Origin: Chaetomium olivaceum
Taxonomy: Eukaryota > Ascomycota > Sordariomycetes > Sordariales > Chaetomiaceae
Direction of reading: 5' to 3'
Length of the DNA: 64,000 nucleotides
NCBI GenBank assembly: GCA_039881045.1
Contig: JAYWVB010000013.1
Span: forward strand, 248,001-312,000
In this document: one piece after another, positions 32,914-43,779 of the stretch
Position numbering within the stretch: the stretch's first letter is position 1
Layout: each line of letters begins with the position of its first letter
Translations under genes and position numbers: made by a program
The notes under the pieces: generated by a model
Database searches by the model: none
Told to the model about the DNA's origin: nothing
What the model saw: only the letters and a program-made list of their open reading frames with translations

Positions 32914-34015
32914 ACCTCGTAAAAAGCCGCATTAAGGAGCCGCATTAAGGAATGTTGTGGGTTAGATAGTTAGGCTAGTATTATGAGGAGGACGACAGCT
33001 AGTATCCTCAGGCAATGGTGTAAGTAGCGGTGCACATGTTTTGACAACGAAGCCGACAGAAACATGACCTAAGTAGCATGTGTTTGCGTGCTGTGCCTGT
33101 TGCCTGAAACCTGTTATCACGCGTGTCTGTATCAAGATATACTACCCATTTCTCCGAATGCCTACCAACGCATCAATTGGGTTATCCTACCCCAGGGGTT
33201 TCACCTCCGCTGACCCAACAACGAAAATGAATCCTCCATAATCCCTTAATGCGGGCCCGAAAGAGAAAGACTCGACGATCTAATAGCCTTATTAATTCTA
33301 TATTTTAGAATATAAAGATCAAGAGGAGACTATCACACAGATCCTCGCTTGACACCCAGTGCGGCCCAGCCCAAGACCATGTGGCCCAGCAAACCCGCCG
33401 ACTGGCATCTGCAAATTATTGGCACAGCACATTTTTCCCCGCGGCCATTTGTGGCAGCCTGGTTTTGGAGTCTAGACCATCCCCGGAGTATCAATCTGGC
33501 ATTGTGCCGCTCGGTGGTCCGAACCTGTCCTGGTCAGGGGTGCGGCGCGGTACACTCGTTGAGACACCATCCCATATTTTTAGCTATCGCCAAGATTCTC
33601 GGTCTGCTCCATTCCTGTTGTTATACTTGCGGATGATACCAGTCTGCCTGATCTGGGGTGATCGGTGGTTTGATAATACATCCGAGTCGTGCTCGTAGGA
33701 TGTGAATTCATACACACCGATCGAACACCTGAAGGTGGCGTCGCGCTTGCACCCGGCGAGCTTTTATATCTATTCCTGGCTTCTCTCAGTCACGGAAAAC
33801 CAATATTAACCTCTTTCTTCTCCAGGATACTCTGGTAGTGTCATTGTGTAGTCACACTCTCTCGACCACTTACCCCAACTCAATCGATCGCATTACCTTA
33901 TTCACAGACGGCTGTGCCGCTTTTCCGCCCATCTATCAACATCCTCTTGTTCGAACAACTCGCGGATACCCAACTACCCCCTTTTCAGCGGAAGGACGCC
34001 CCCTATTCTGCCAAA
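32914..34015. other. Intergenic and promoter of the Gly/Asp-rich protein
   Basis: Mostly AT-rich with a weak TTTTATATC element near 33763. The last 200 bp before 34016 are C/T-rich and look like a 5' UTR. Confidence 0.35.
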
Positions 34016-34733
34016 ATGCGCGCAACATCCGTCCTCGTCCTCCTGGGCACCGGCTTCTCCGCAGTCACCACCGCCACCAACTTTGGCGTGCCGGTGATCA
34101 ACGCCCTAAATTTGCGTTATGCTGTGAGCCATCCCCAGAGTCTGTCTCTCGCATTCATCCCCCTTTTCGCAACAGCCATCACCCTAACCAACCCTCTTTC
34201 TCTTCATCCTTGTCTGGTGCTCATCTACTCCGCCCGTTCTTCCCTCTCCAACTCACCCCACAAAAAAGCCATGAACGCAAACTGTAAACAACCCCCATCT
34301 CAAGCCCCAAAACTAACTCTCACTCAAGGCCCCACTAGCCCTCCTTGCAGCAGCAGCCCACGCTCCCAGCACCGCCCTCGCCGCGCCCTCCCCCCACCGT
34401 GGCGGAGGCGGTGACGACGACAACGACGACAATGATAACGATGAACGCGGCGGCGGTGATGATGACGACGGTGGTCGGGGCGAGGGTAGGGGCCGCGGAG
34501 ACGGGAAGGGGAAGGGCAAGGGGAAGGGAGGTGGTGGTGGCGGGGGTAATGTTATTATTATTATTGGTGGCGGTAACGGCGATGGTGAGGGAGGTGCCGG
34601 TGGGGGTGGCGGTCCCGTGGTGGGAGGGAACAATGGGACAAACGCGACGGTGGGCGGGTTGATGACTGGGTCTGCGCGGGTGAGGAGGAGAAGGACGGTG
34701 AGGTTTGTGGACTTGGCGAGGCATATGCATTGA
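34016..34733 (+). CDS. Putative secreted Gly/Asp-rich low-complexity protein, 170 aa
   Basis: Proposed exons are 34016-34123 and 34329-34733 (GTGAGC donor, CTCAAG acceptor, phase 0, 205-nt intron). Exon 1 starts in excellent context (CCAAAATGC) and encodes a hydrophobic signal-like stretch (SVLVLLGTGFSAVTTA). Exon 2 begins with another hydrophobic Ala/Leu segment, then GGGGDDDNDDND-type and GRGEGRGRGDGKGKGKGKG repeats, a Gly-rich stretch with an IIII core, and a basic end (RVRRRRTVRFVD). The second hydrophobic stretch could be the real signal peptide from another start. Expression is unproven because the antisense strand also has an open Pro-rich frame. Confidence 0.45.
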
Positions 34734-34894
34734 GGTGGTTGCTGCTGGACTTTCAGAGATTTAGGTACAGTTCTTGATATTAATGGAATAAAAATCGATA
34801 ACCGGCATACTCCTGAGCCCCTGAGTGGCCTGGGACTCGGAAACGACATAATGCATTTAGACGTTGGACATAGATACAGATTATACCCGTACGT

Positions 34895-36097
34895 TCACAG
34901 CTCTTTCTCCTTCTTAGCCACCGTCTCTTCCCCATCGAGCGAAAACCAGTTGGGAATAGTCTCTAGCCATCCGCGCCTCTCCTGAGACCCGGTATCCGAA
35001 ACTGATAAATTGTACTCCTGCACTAGACGCCTAGCCTTGTACAACATCAACTCCCGCTTTTCTCGATCCGAGACATACTTTGGGATGAGAAGGTTGATAT
35101 CCAGCGACAATTTCCGTGCTAGACGATCAGTACCACGCGTAGGAACCTCGTTGATCATCTCCTGCAAGACACCGGTATATCCTGTCCAGCCCCTTTTTCT
35201 AGATTCGTTGTCGACAGGTTCGCGGCGGGTGTGGTAATAGTAAATGAGAGTCGCAGCATCGCATACATCTAACCCATTCCTATCGAACGGTTCCATCTTA
35301 CGAGCGATGTACTCCCACGCTACTGGGTCCGGCAACCGACCCTCCTTCCAGCGACAAGCTACGGCGGTGAGGAAATGGGAGAAGCTCTCAAACGGGGTCC
35401 AGTAGAGGTCGAGAAAGACCTGCCTAGGATATACCCGGGGGAATCGAACGGGGCAGGGGGGGAAGCCGTAGTCCACGAGAAGCATCATCTCGAAGGCGTA
35501 AATACAGGCCGGTTTGACGTCTAGGTCGGTGTTTTCCAGGGTTGTGTGGTCAGGAATCATCTCTTGACTTAAGTTGCCTGTCCATTCCTGATCGTATAAA
35601 ATACCGCCCACGGATTTGAAAGCGTGCTCCGGCCGGAGGGGTTGGCCGAGATGGTATAATCCCTTGAGTTTTGATTCCAGGAGGGCATCGGTGGGTCCTT
35701 CTCCCGCATGACGTATTGCCGCTTGCATCTTGACGGCCACCCGCGTCAAGATATCGTCGGTGTGATCGTTAACCGGACGCAAGGTTCGTGGATAGCGTGC
35801 TCCCGGTTTCACGTAAAGGTTCTTGCCAGGGGAGCATATCAGTCTTTTGAGCTTGTCGAGTTCAGCCATCTCCGGCGCGTTCCATTCGTTATTCCCCTGA
35901 GGCTCGGTGAATTCGGGCAAGACAGAAGCGGTCTCTCTCGGGTCTTCGGGTGTGGACTGCAAGTGGTGGTGAATGTCGGCGCCGCACCGAGGACAGTTTA
36001 AAGTCTGATGGTCGTGAGGCTTTTGGTGGCGGCTTATGTTCGACAATGATTGGGATGTCGAGGGCAGGCTAGTCTCGGCTATGTTTACCACCCGCAT
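34895..36097 (-). CDS. Uncharacterised fungal protein, 400 aa
   Basis: A long uninterrupted ORF. I prefer the ATG at 36097-36095 (context CTCAAAATGC); an upstream in-frame ATG at 36217 would add 40 residues. The protein is soluble-looking and mixed alpha/beta in composition, with one CPRCG pair near residue 35 and motifs such as PPCPVRFPRVYPRQVFLDLYW-like aromatic/Pro-rich sequence in the middle. No membrane segment or signal peptide. I do not recognise a family. Codon use resembles neighbouring real genes. It converges on the Gly/Asp-rich gene, with 161 bp between the stops. Confidence 0.65.
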   Translation of the reverse strand: MRVVNIAETSLPSTSQSLSNISRHQKPHDHQTLNCPRCGADIHHHLQSTPEDPRETASVLPEFTEPQGNNEWNAPEMAELDKLKRLICSPGKNLYVKPGARYPRTLRPVNDHTDDILTRVAVKMQAAIRHAGEGPTDALLESKLKGLYHLGQPLRPEHAFKSVGGILYDQEWTGNLSQEMIPDHTTLENTDLDVKPACIYAFEMMLLVDYGFPPCPVRFPRVYPRQVFLDLYWTPFESFSHFLTAVACRWKEGRLPDPVAWEYIARKMEPFDRNGLDVCDAATLIYYYHTRREPVDNESRKRGWTGYTGVLQEMINEVPTRGTDRLARKLSLDINLLIPKYVSDREKRELMLYKARRLVQEYNLSVSDTGSQERRGWLETIPNWFSLDGEETVAKKEKEL

Positions 36098-36597
36098 TTT
36101 GAGGTAAAAAGTCGAAGCAATTGCTGGTTGTCTGAGATAGTTATTCGAGCTCAAAGGGGAGAGGGTAACGCACGAAGAAATGTTTGGGGAAAGGATTTGG
36201 TGGCCACGAAAGTTCAAATAATCATTAAATACAGTAGTAGGTACCTAGTCAGCGGTCAAAGCGCCAAATCAGGCAAACCACCTTTGAGCTGGGATATCCC
36301 AGCAATGAGGAATGGACTCTGGCGTGGGCTCCGAGGGTCCAGCCATGTGACCAGAGGCCCGCAGTTTTGATCTTTGGTGACTTATTGTAACACAGAAAAG
36401 TTAATCCCTTAGTGCTCAGGTAGCGGTGTTTCCGATTCACTGTGTTACAACTGGAACTAATGCTAATGTGCAAGATATAATACACTACAGCTAATGGACA
36501 AGCTTAACTAGATGACAACTAATGTACAAAAGGGGCAGCGGCTTCGGGCTTCCTATCCACTCTGTCATAGTTCCATCTCCCAAGGTGCAGACTTTTA
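36098..36597. other. Upstream region of the uncharacterised gene
   Basis: Includes AT-rich promoter-like DNA. No gene seen. Confidence 0.35.
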
Positions 36598-37045
36598 GCC
36601 GACCAGTGTGCGACAGGAGACGTCGTGGTCGGTCAGGGTGATGTCGGTTGTGTCGCTCATGCGAGACCCGCGGATTACAGTGAGTCGTTGTCGAAAGCGG
36701 ATGGACTGGTCTGCGACAGAAGACACCATGATCGGTCAGGGTGATAATTTCAGTTGTATCGTTTATGCGAGACCCGCGGCGGATCAAATCTGGACCCTCA
36801 TCAAGAACGGATGGACCGGTTTACGACGGAAGACGCCATTGTCGGTCAGGCCGTCATGTCAGGGTGATAATGGCGGCTGTGCTGTCCGTGCGAGACCCGT
36901 TGATCGAGTGTAAAGGCTTCTCGTCAGACAAGGATGGACTGGTCTGTGATAAAAGACGCCGCCATGCATGATCGGTCAGGGTGATAATGTCGGACCGTAG
37001 GCCGTATCGTTCATGCGAGACCCGGTGGGCATGGACTGCGAAACC
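36598..37045. repeat. Tandem repeat array, four units of about 100-125 bp
   Basis: Units start near 36598, 36699, 36809 and 36932. Shared blocks are GGATGGACTGGTCTGCGAC, AGACGCCATGATCGGTCAGG, GTGATAAT and CATGCGAGACCCG. Units diverge by substitution and small indels, so the array is old. Both strands keep short open stretches, which I treat as by-products of the repeat. Confidence 0.8.
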
Positions 37046-37365
37046 CTCCCGAAGAAACTGACAGTTTTGATTTGGGGCCGAGCTCGCTTCTGCTAAAGTT
37101 CGCGTCAGAAATCGTCAGATGATAGAGGGAACGGTCTGAAGACAGAGGACAGAGTGATCTGTTACCTTTACAGTGTGCCAGGACATGAGAGTTTGCCTCT
37201 GCTTAGCTCATCGGTGATCAAATCCGATGAGGAACACCCATCCACGACGGTGACGTGAGAGGCTTCGGATGGGATAAGAATACTGACCCAAATGGGCAAA
37301 AGCAAAGCAAAAACAAACAAACAAAAAAAAAAAAAAACAAAGTCAAACAATAAAAATATAAAGAA

Positions 37366-37895
37366 TCACACCGCGCCCACCGCCGCCGCCACGAACCCCC
37401 CGGCCACCACCGCCGCCACCGTCTCCACCGCCACCTCTCCCGCCGTCGCCTCCGCCGCCGCCGGCTCCAGCCCCGCCTCCCTCACCACCTCCAGCCCCGC
37501 CGCCATCGCCGCCGCCGCCGCCCGCTCCCTCACCGCCGCAGGCAGCTCCTCTGGCAACGGGGGCAGCTCCCCCCACCGTCTCACCTCCACCACCCGCACC
37601 AACCACTCCTGCAAAGACAGGGCGATGGCCCTGCGTGATTCAGTCCGGGGGGACTGAACCACGCCGACCACCACCCACCGAACGAAGCCACCCACACCCC
37701 GCGCCACACCCCGCACCGCCTCCACCGCCCCCGCAACCCGCGGCCGTTCCCCCACCAAACCCCCCACCCGAGCCACCACCCACTTCCCCACCGGCCACAA
37801 AACAACCCACCCCCAAAACACCAACCACCAAATCACGATTTTTGGGAGAGCGACTCCCAGGGCAGAGCCCAGAGCATTTTCGATGATTTTAATGA
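37366..37895 (-). CDS. Uncertain Ala/Gly-rich ORF with hydrophobic segment, 3' exon only
   Basis: The frame is open for about 176 codons before the stop at 37366. It follows a convincing acceptor (GCTAAC branch, ATTAG at 37900-37896), itself preceded by a long T tract on this strand. The encoded part starts with a possible membrane segment (IVIWWLVFWGWVVLWPVG), then Val/Gly/Arg sequence and an Ala-rich tail. I could not find a first exon. The triplet-biased GCC/GGC composition makes chance openness likely, and the plus strand is also open. Confidence 0.25.
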
Positions 37896-38114
37896 CTAAT
37901 AGTCGTGTTAGCTCGCTTCCCAAAAAAAAAAAAAAAAAAAGAAAAAAGAAAGAAAAAAAAAGGAAAAGAAAAAGAAGCAAAATAAAAAGAAGGGACGCGT
38001 GGTCGGGGGCAGCTCCATCTCTGTGACTCTGATCAATGGGTTTTAACGGCAGGTGGGAAACTGAGAGACTTCTCATATGCCAGCGGCAGGTCTAATGGAA
38101 GGGAAAGACTTGAT

Positions 38115-38503
38115 GTCCAGTGTTGGGGTAGCCTAGGTGGGCATGAGACAGGCTGGGTATGCCACCACTGGTGGCGGTCTGTAGAGCTGGGGGAATGTTC
38201 GCGACCAAGGGGGCGGTGGATGGGTAACGAGGGACGTAGATGGGTAGCGAAGGACGAGCCGGTGCTAGAAAGGGTACCTTGTGGTGGTGTGAGTGACAGA
38301 CGGGAGACAATATTATGTCCAGTGCTGTAATACCCTAGGTGGGCATGAGACCGGCTGGGTATGCCACCGCTGGTGGCGGCCTGCAGAGCTGGGGGGATTT
38401 TCTCGACCAAGGGGGCGGTGGATGGGTAACGAGGGACGAGCCGGTGCCAGAAAGCCCGGGTGCCTTGTGGTGGTGAGTGACAGACGGGAGACAATATTAC
38501 TCA
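38115..38503. repeat. Two tandem copies of a roughly 200-bp unit
   Basis: Copy 1 is 38115-38316 and copy 2 is 38317-38503. Both start GTCCAGTG and share CTAGGTGGGCATGAGAC, GGCTGGGTATGCCACC and GACGGGAGACAATATTA. Copy 1 has an extra internal duplication of about 20 bp (GATGGGTAACGAGGGACG-type) missing from copy 2. The minus strand is open through both copies (38494-38033), but it has no recognisable domain. Confidence 0.8.
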
Positions 38504-41500
38504 CGTTCGTCCATTGTCGCGAAGTCAAAGAAGAAAGGAGAAGAGGAAGAGAATGGGCGCGCATCTGCCTGGGTATATTTATCTCTCACTATCCTATTTC
38601 CTTATGGTAAGAGCCAGACACGTCCCCATCATTGGAAGAGTGACCCAGTGTCCTCCTGCAAGTGCGCCCCAAACTTCCCAGGTTAATGGCGACGACGCGG
38701 GTTTGTCGGGTCGTAACGGGCACATAAAAGGAAACAACTACTCCTAGAATCCATTAAAACTCGCACCCAAGACCGCAAGGGAACCTCTTATCTTTTGAAA
38801 CAGAAGTGTCGGGAAGTACTTCCGACATGCTGCATGATAAGCTTCGTAACTCGACGACCCGCGAGCCCGGTCAAGATTGGAAAAGGGCCCTGACACTTCC
38901 ACGATGCCATGTAATTACATATAACCTGGAAACTGGCACTCCGAATTCTAATAGCGTATTAATAACGATGCTAAGTCAACAGTACCTATCTGGAGGTGTT
39001 CGTAGGAGGAATTGTGGCTTGTTATTTCTAGGAACTCCTTCAGCTGCGGTGGTTGTCATCATAGGCATCTACCCAAAGAGGCATGCCGTACGCGCGCCAA
39101 CTAACGGATTGACATTGCGGTCGTATGACTAAATAGGTACTTATCAGTAACAGCAGGGAGATTCCACCAGTATGCCCTCGGCGTCGACCTAGTAAACCTT
39201 TCTTTGACCTTTCTCTTTTCTTTCTCTTTTATTTGTATGGCTTTTCTTTCCACGGAGCCACTTTGCAACGATGGCGGCAGCTCTATATACTCTTCCGTAA
39301 TCCCATAGCAAAAACAAACAAGCAAACAATAAAAATAAAAGTATTTAGCACGGCAGCGTCACCACACCCCCGCTTGCCGGCTCGACCAGGCTTGGACGGC
39401 GGCGGACACGAATGACAGCGACCGGGCTCTCGCCCACTGAGTGTCAGGCTACCGCGTACGTGTCACAGTGCATTCCACGGTGGAAGCACTGGTGTCTCTT
39501 TCTAATTCTTTTGTGCGCCCCGTACCTTCCAAACTTACGTGCCTGATACCAGCCTAAGCTAAGGTACCTAAGGACCTTCAGCACGCCGGTGTTGGAAGTG
39601 CTGCATTCCATGTTTTGCTATTTCAACGGGCAGGTGGTTTCCTTGCGGCCTTCAGGTGTGAAACTCAGGCTACTAAGAATGGACCTTGCGAGGACCTCTT
39701 TCCTTTCGAACCTACCTGGCAGCAAACCCACATTGTCGTCTGACTTCAAGTTGGAAGGAAGTGCACTTCCACTGGGCCCCTGCCCCGTTCTCCTTCCAAT
39801 CAGGTAGGTAACCTGGATAAACATGGATTTTTCTAGATACACACTGGCAGGCAAAGGATTGCCTGGGCAAATCAGCGCCATCTCTCTTCCTCTCCCCTTT
39901 TTCGCTTCAGAACATCCGACAAGAACTCGACTCATTTCCCTCATCCTCTTCAAAGCAATCCACAACGAACTTTGATATTCTCCACTTCTCACTCCCTTTG
40001 CTCATTATCTTCCGGTTATTAATCTACAACATCGTATGTTATTCTCTCCCGTCCTCATTGGTCTCCGAAACAAAACCCCTTCTGCGCTATTACTCGGTCC
40101 CGTCCTCAAAGGGATAATAATGTAGGCCATGGGAAAACTCACGCTTTTCATAGCATAAAAACAAAACACCGCGACGCATCCGAAACCTCTCTCAACGTCG
40201 CCGGCAGAGGCGGCCGCCCTCACCAAGACCATGTTTGGCGCAACGGTGGTGTCCTTCGTGGTGTTGGTGGTGTTACCATCGTGGATTCCTGTAAGTGCTG
40301 TTCTCCAGCCGGCCCGTCCACCATCCAACCCGGCCGATCCACACCCATCCCTTCTGCGCTGCACATAACTGCCTCCCCTGGGCGTGAACCCTGCTCAGCA
40401 CGCTTCGGTCGCAACTCGTGGCGACATGCTCGGCCGGTCTCATACCCGGGTTTACTAGCACGGGGTGCCCTAGTCTTTCCCGCCGATCAGATATGGCCGT
40501 TGGCAGTTGAGAAGTTTCTCACTTGCCGCCATAGCCCATTGACCAGAAACTACGGCCTGCATCCCCCCCACCGCCACCGCCGGGGTCTTACTCCTTGCCT
40601 CCTTTTTGCGTGTTCATTCCCGTTTTAGCTTTTCGTGGGCTTATAATAGTAACCACCGAGATTAGAACTTTTCTTGCCTCCATCCGGGGATGGCTCTTCT
40701 CCCTGCTCCTGGCGGTAGCGGCTTCCCCTGCGGGGCTGCTGATGCGGCGCAGTGGGGAGCTGGGGGCGGATGGGTTGGCGGCGGGTGGGAGGGGAGGATG
40801 GAGGGGAGTCGGGGGTAGCGGAGGAGAAGGAGGAGGAGAGAGTGGTGCGGTCGGCCGGGCAGGTTGGGCGGTGGGTCGGGATCCCGGGGCGCTGTCACCT
40901 GTAACCACCGTCGTCGAAGCCTGGTCGGACCGGCAAGGGGAAGGTGTGGTGGCGCTGAAACGTTAAATCTTTTTCTTTTATTGCTTATTTATTTATTTGT
41001 TTTGTTTTTCTTTTGTTCTGCTTTTGACCATATGGGCCAGCGAGTATTTTATGAGGGGGACTGCGGGTGGTGGAGGGGAGGAGGAGTGGGGGCGGGCTGG
41101 GCGGTGAATCGACCGGCGTTAAACGGGGCGGGTGTCGCTGACGCCGTTGGCCGTGTGGAATGCTGGTGGTGAGGTGGCGGCATGGACGCAGCGACGGCTG
41201 GGTCGGACGAGGAGGGGGGAACGGGGGGCGGAAGGAGAGGAAGAGGCGGGGTGGGAGGAGAAGGGACGAGTGGTGAAGTGTTGTGATGATACCAAGTCCA
41301 CGGCATGTGATAATGTTTGACACAGAAAATGGAGCTTATTCGAGATGATCCAGATATTGGAAGGGCAGTGTTGTGGCTGATTCAATACGAGATACTTGAG
41401 TTGATATCCAGAACGCCAGCACAAGTCTCACCTTGTATCAAGACGAGATATTCTAGGGTCCGGTGACCGTCAAATCTCAGCTCAGGGAGCAGAGCTATCC

Positions 41501-41891
41501 AACATTCTTGTTTGGGCTGTCCAGGATGTTAAAATCAGCAACACGGCAACCCGTTACACGTTTTACAAGAGAGACCACACCAGTTTCCATACTCATGAAA
41601 CGTGATGATGAAGGGTATCGCACGGCAGCTACCAAGCTTTGCGGACCATCTCCATCCGGGGCAATTTGTCTATTCTTCCCAGCCTATAGGTAAGCTACCG
41701 TCCTCCTCTTATTTTCGCTCACCAGACCAGGCTGCGTTCCTCCAGGTCCCATCTCCTCCCCTCCCCTTTCCCAAGCGCCAGTAAACCCCTAGCCATCCAC
41801 GTCGGCACTCTCCCACCAAACCCCCCTCCGCCCTCCCGCACACCCACCCCATCCCCAAGAGACCAAATGCCCAAAGCACACCACCAAGCCC
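38504..41891. other. Gene-poor 3.4 kb; weak gene hints only
   Basis: At 40231-40290 an ATG opens a hydrophobic stretch (MFGATVVSFVVLVVLPSWIP) ending at a good GTAAGT donor. A Gly/Arg-rich frame with one hydrophobic segment is open at 40595-40966, after a TTTTAG acceptor at 40623-40628. Joining them breaks phase, so I do not call a gene. The rest holds T-rich tracts and shadow ORFs. Confidence 0.3.
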
Positions 41892-42938
41892 CTAGAAGGG
41901 CTCACCAGCCTCACCCTCAGCATCCCCCCCACCCCTCCTCAGCACGCGTGTATCATCATCATCATCATCACCACCATCATTAGCTTGGCGCCCCGCCGCC
42001 TGGAACGCAGCCCGCTCGATCCCCCGTCTCGTGATGATGCTGGGCAGGCGTCTGCCACGGGAAGGACGGAGCTGCCGCCGTGGTGGGGGCAGGGGCGGGG
42101 GCCGGCTTGGCATCGGCATCGCTGCCGCTGCCGCTGCCGCTGTCGCTAGGTCGCGGGACTCGAGGATCTGTAGGGTGCGTTCGCGTTGTTGCAAGATGTG
42201 GTGGCGATCGATGCGGGCGAGGAGCGCGTGGTAGGCGGCGGAGATCTTTTCGGGGGTGGGCGGTGCTGCTGTGGTGGTTGTAATGGTAGGGGCTGTGGCT
42301 GTTGTTGTGTTTGTTCTGGTGCCTGTGCCGGTGGTGCTGCTGGCTATGCTGGTGGTTGTGTAGGTGGGAGAGGGAGTGGAAGGGGTTCTGGGGGCTGTGG
42401 AGGAGGTAGGGGTCGCCGGGGCGCTGGGCGGAGGGGGGAGCGGCTTGTTCAGGTCGAGGCCGTGTCGGGCGGAGGCTGAGGCTGCGATGCCTGTGCCTGT
42501 GGTGGTTGTCGCCTCTTCCTTGCGTGTGCTTGTGTTTGTGTAGTCTGGGTTTGTCTTCGAGGACGAGGCTTGCGGCTGGTACACTCGCTGGTCGAGGCAG
42601 ACCTGCTGGTCGATGTAAACCTCCTGATCGCCATGGTCTTGCGAGTCGCGGTAGAATTGCTGGTCGTGGTAGGCTTGCAGATCGCGGTAGGCTTGCGGGT
42701 CACGGTAGACTTGCTGGTCGAGGTATCTTTGCACTTGCTGGTCGACGTCAGTCTGGTTCTGGGTCGGGTTCTGGGTCGCCTGAGTCGCCTGGGCCGCCGG
42801 ATGGCCACGTCGCTGCAACTCCCGAGCGAGGGTTTCCTTGTTGAGGGAAATGCGGTGTCGCAGAGCCTCCGAGTCGCTCATTTTTGGTCTCGAAGCCTTA
42901 ATCGGAGGCCTTCTAAACTTGGAGAGTGGCGAGCCCAT
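41892..42938 (-). CDS. Low-complexity protein with N-myristoylation-type start and hexapeptide repeats, 348 aa
   Basis: The ATG at 42938-42936 gives MGSPLSKF, which fits the N-myristoylation pattern (Gly2, Ser6). An upstream Met would add 43 residues and bury it. Residues about 66-121 are nine or so degenerate six-residue repeats of the type DQQVYR, with Tyr/Asp/Gln periodicity. Then come Ser/Thr/Pro-rich sequence, a predicted helix (ISAAYHALLARIDRHHILQQ), poly-Ala, Pro-rich and an acidic DDDDDD stretch. The function is unknown; membrane attachment at the cytosolic face is an inference from the start. The repeat in DNA spans about 42576-42743 with an 18-bp period. Confidence 0.55.
   Translation of the reverse strand: MGSPLSKFRRPPIKASRPKMSDSEALRHRISLNKETLARELQRRGHPAAQATQATQNPTQNQTDVDQQVQRYLDQQVYRDPQAYRDLQAYHDQQFYRDSQDHGDQEVYIDQQVCLDQRVYQPQASSSKTNPDYTNTSTRKEEATTTTGTGIAASASARHGLDLNKPLPPPPSAPATPTSSTAPRTPSTPSPTYTTTSIASSTTGTGTRTNTTTATAPTITTTTAAPPTPEKISAAYHALLARIDRHHILQQRERTLQILESRDLATAAAAAAAMPMPSRPPPLPPPRRQLRPSRGRRLPSIITRRGIERAAFQAAGRQANDGGDDDDDDTRVLRRGGGDAEGEAGEPF
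42576..42743. repeat. Coding minisatellite, 18-bp period
   Basis: Degenerate units around TCGCGGTAGGCTTG and GGTCGTGGTAGGC-like sequence repeat every 18 bp and encode the hexapeptide array. Frame is kept, so copy number can change without breaking the gene. Confidence 0.65.
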
Positions 42939-43681
42939 TGTCGTGATGAGTATGGGGCATGCCTTGGAGCAACTTGAGTGTGCTGTGCGTGGATTGGCAA
43001 GTTGGAGCTGGTGGGAAACAAAGTCTGTGAAAGGATTTCGGCCTTTGTTGGCACCTGGGAAAGGCAAGAGCTGGTGCTGAATGTGCTGGACCTAATCCCC
43101 GTCTACGTGATTCCGTCCCATGTTGAGAAAAGGAGTGCAGTCTGGTGTTGTCAGGGGCTCATACATGCGCAGCCGCACACCCACCGGGCAAGTGATTTCT
43201 ATCCAGGCTGCAAAAGAGGGGCTACCATGTTGACCAGATGTTATGTCAGTTAACGTTGGAAGACCTCGAGGTTGTTACTGATGATATATGGCATGTGGTT
43301 CTTATTTCCACGCACCGGCCTTCATATCATGCCAGATACTTATCACAGCTCCAAATCTGATCTCAACGACATGTGATTTATGGGGTGAGGTGGACGTTCT
43401 TTGAGACCTCGCAGTGCAAATACTCACATGAGCAAGGCACCTCTAGTTGAAAACCCCACGGGGTCACTATACCGCTTGGTCTTGGTTGTTCTTCTTATTC
43501 GCATGACCATCAACAATGACTTCGTTGCTTGTGGAGACCCATTGACCATATGCCAAACGCACTATCTGGAAATAACAGGTCACACAAAGAATGAGAAGGT
43601 GATATTTGAGTCTGCTTTACAGCGACCCTGATATTGATTGCGACATGGTTTAAGTATTTGCATTCAACCACTGTTTGGATA
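42939..43681. other. Intergenic up to the second transposon
   Basis: No gene seen. The interval ends at the TA target site 43680-43681. Confidence 0.4.
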
Positions 43682-43728
43682 ACGTACTTGCATAACGAAG
43701 CGCCCACCATAACGAAGCGCCCACTTTT
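43682..43728 (+). repeat. Left TIR (47 bp) of transposon 2
   Basis: An 8-nt cap ACGTACTT is followed by two 17-nt units ending ATAACGAAGCGCCCA (they differ only in the first base) and CTTTT. It is a perfect inverted match to 45496-45542. Confidence 0.95.
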
Positions 43729-43779
43729 TTACACCTAACAACCTTCCAACTCTATCCTCACTTTTCTCCACACAACAAA

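Noticed and set aside
34313..34849. 178-codon Pro/Ser-rich minus-strand frame
   Set aside because: It mirrors the Gly/Asp-rich plus-strand gene, which has the better start and signal sequence.
40231..40966. Two-exon gene joining MFGATVVSF to the Gly-rich frame
   Set aside because: The only visible donor and acceptor give the wrong phase and an early stop.
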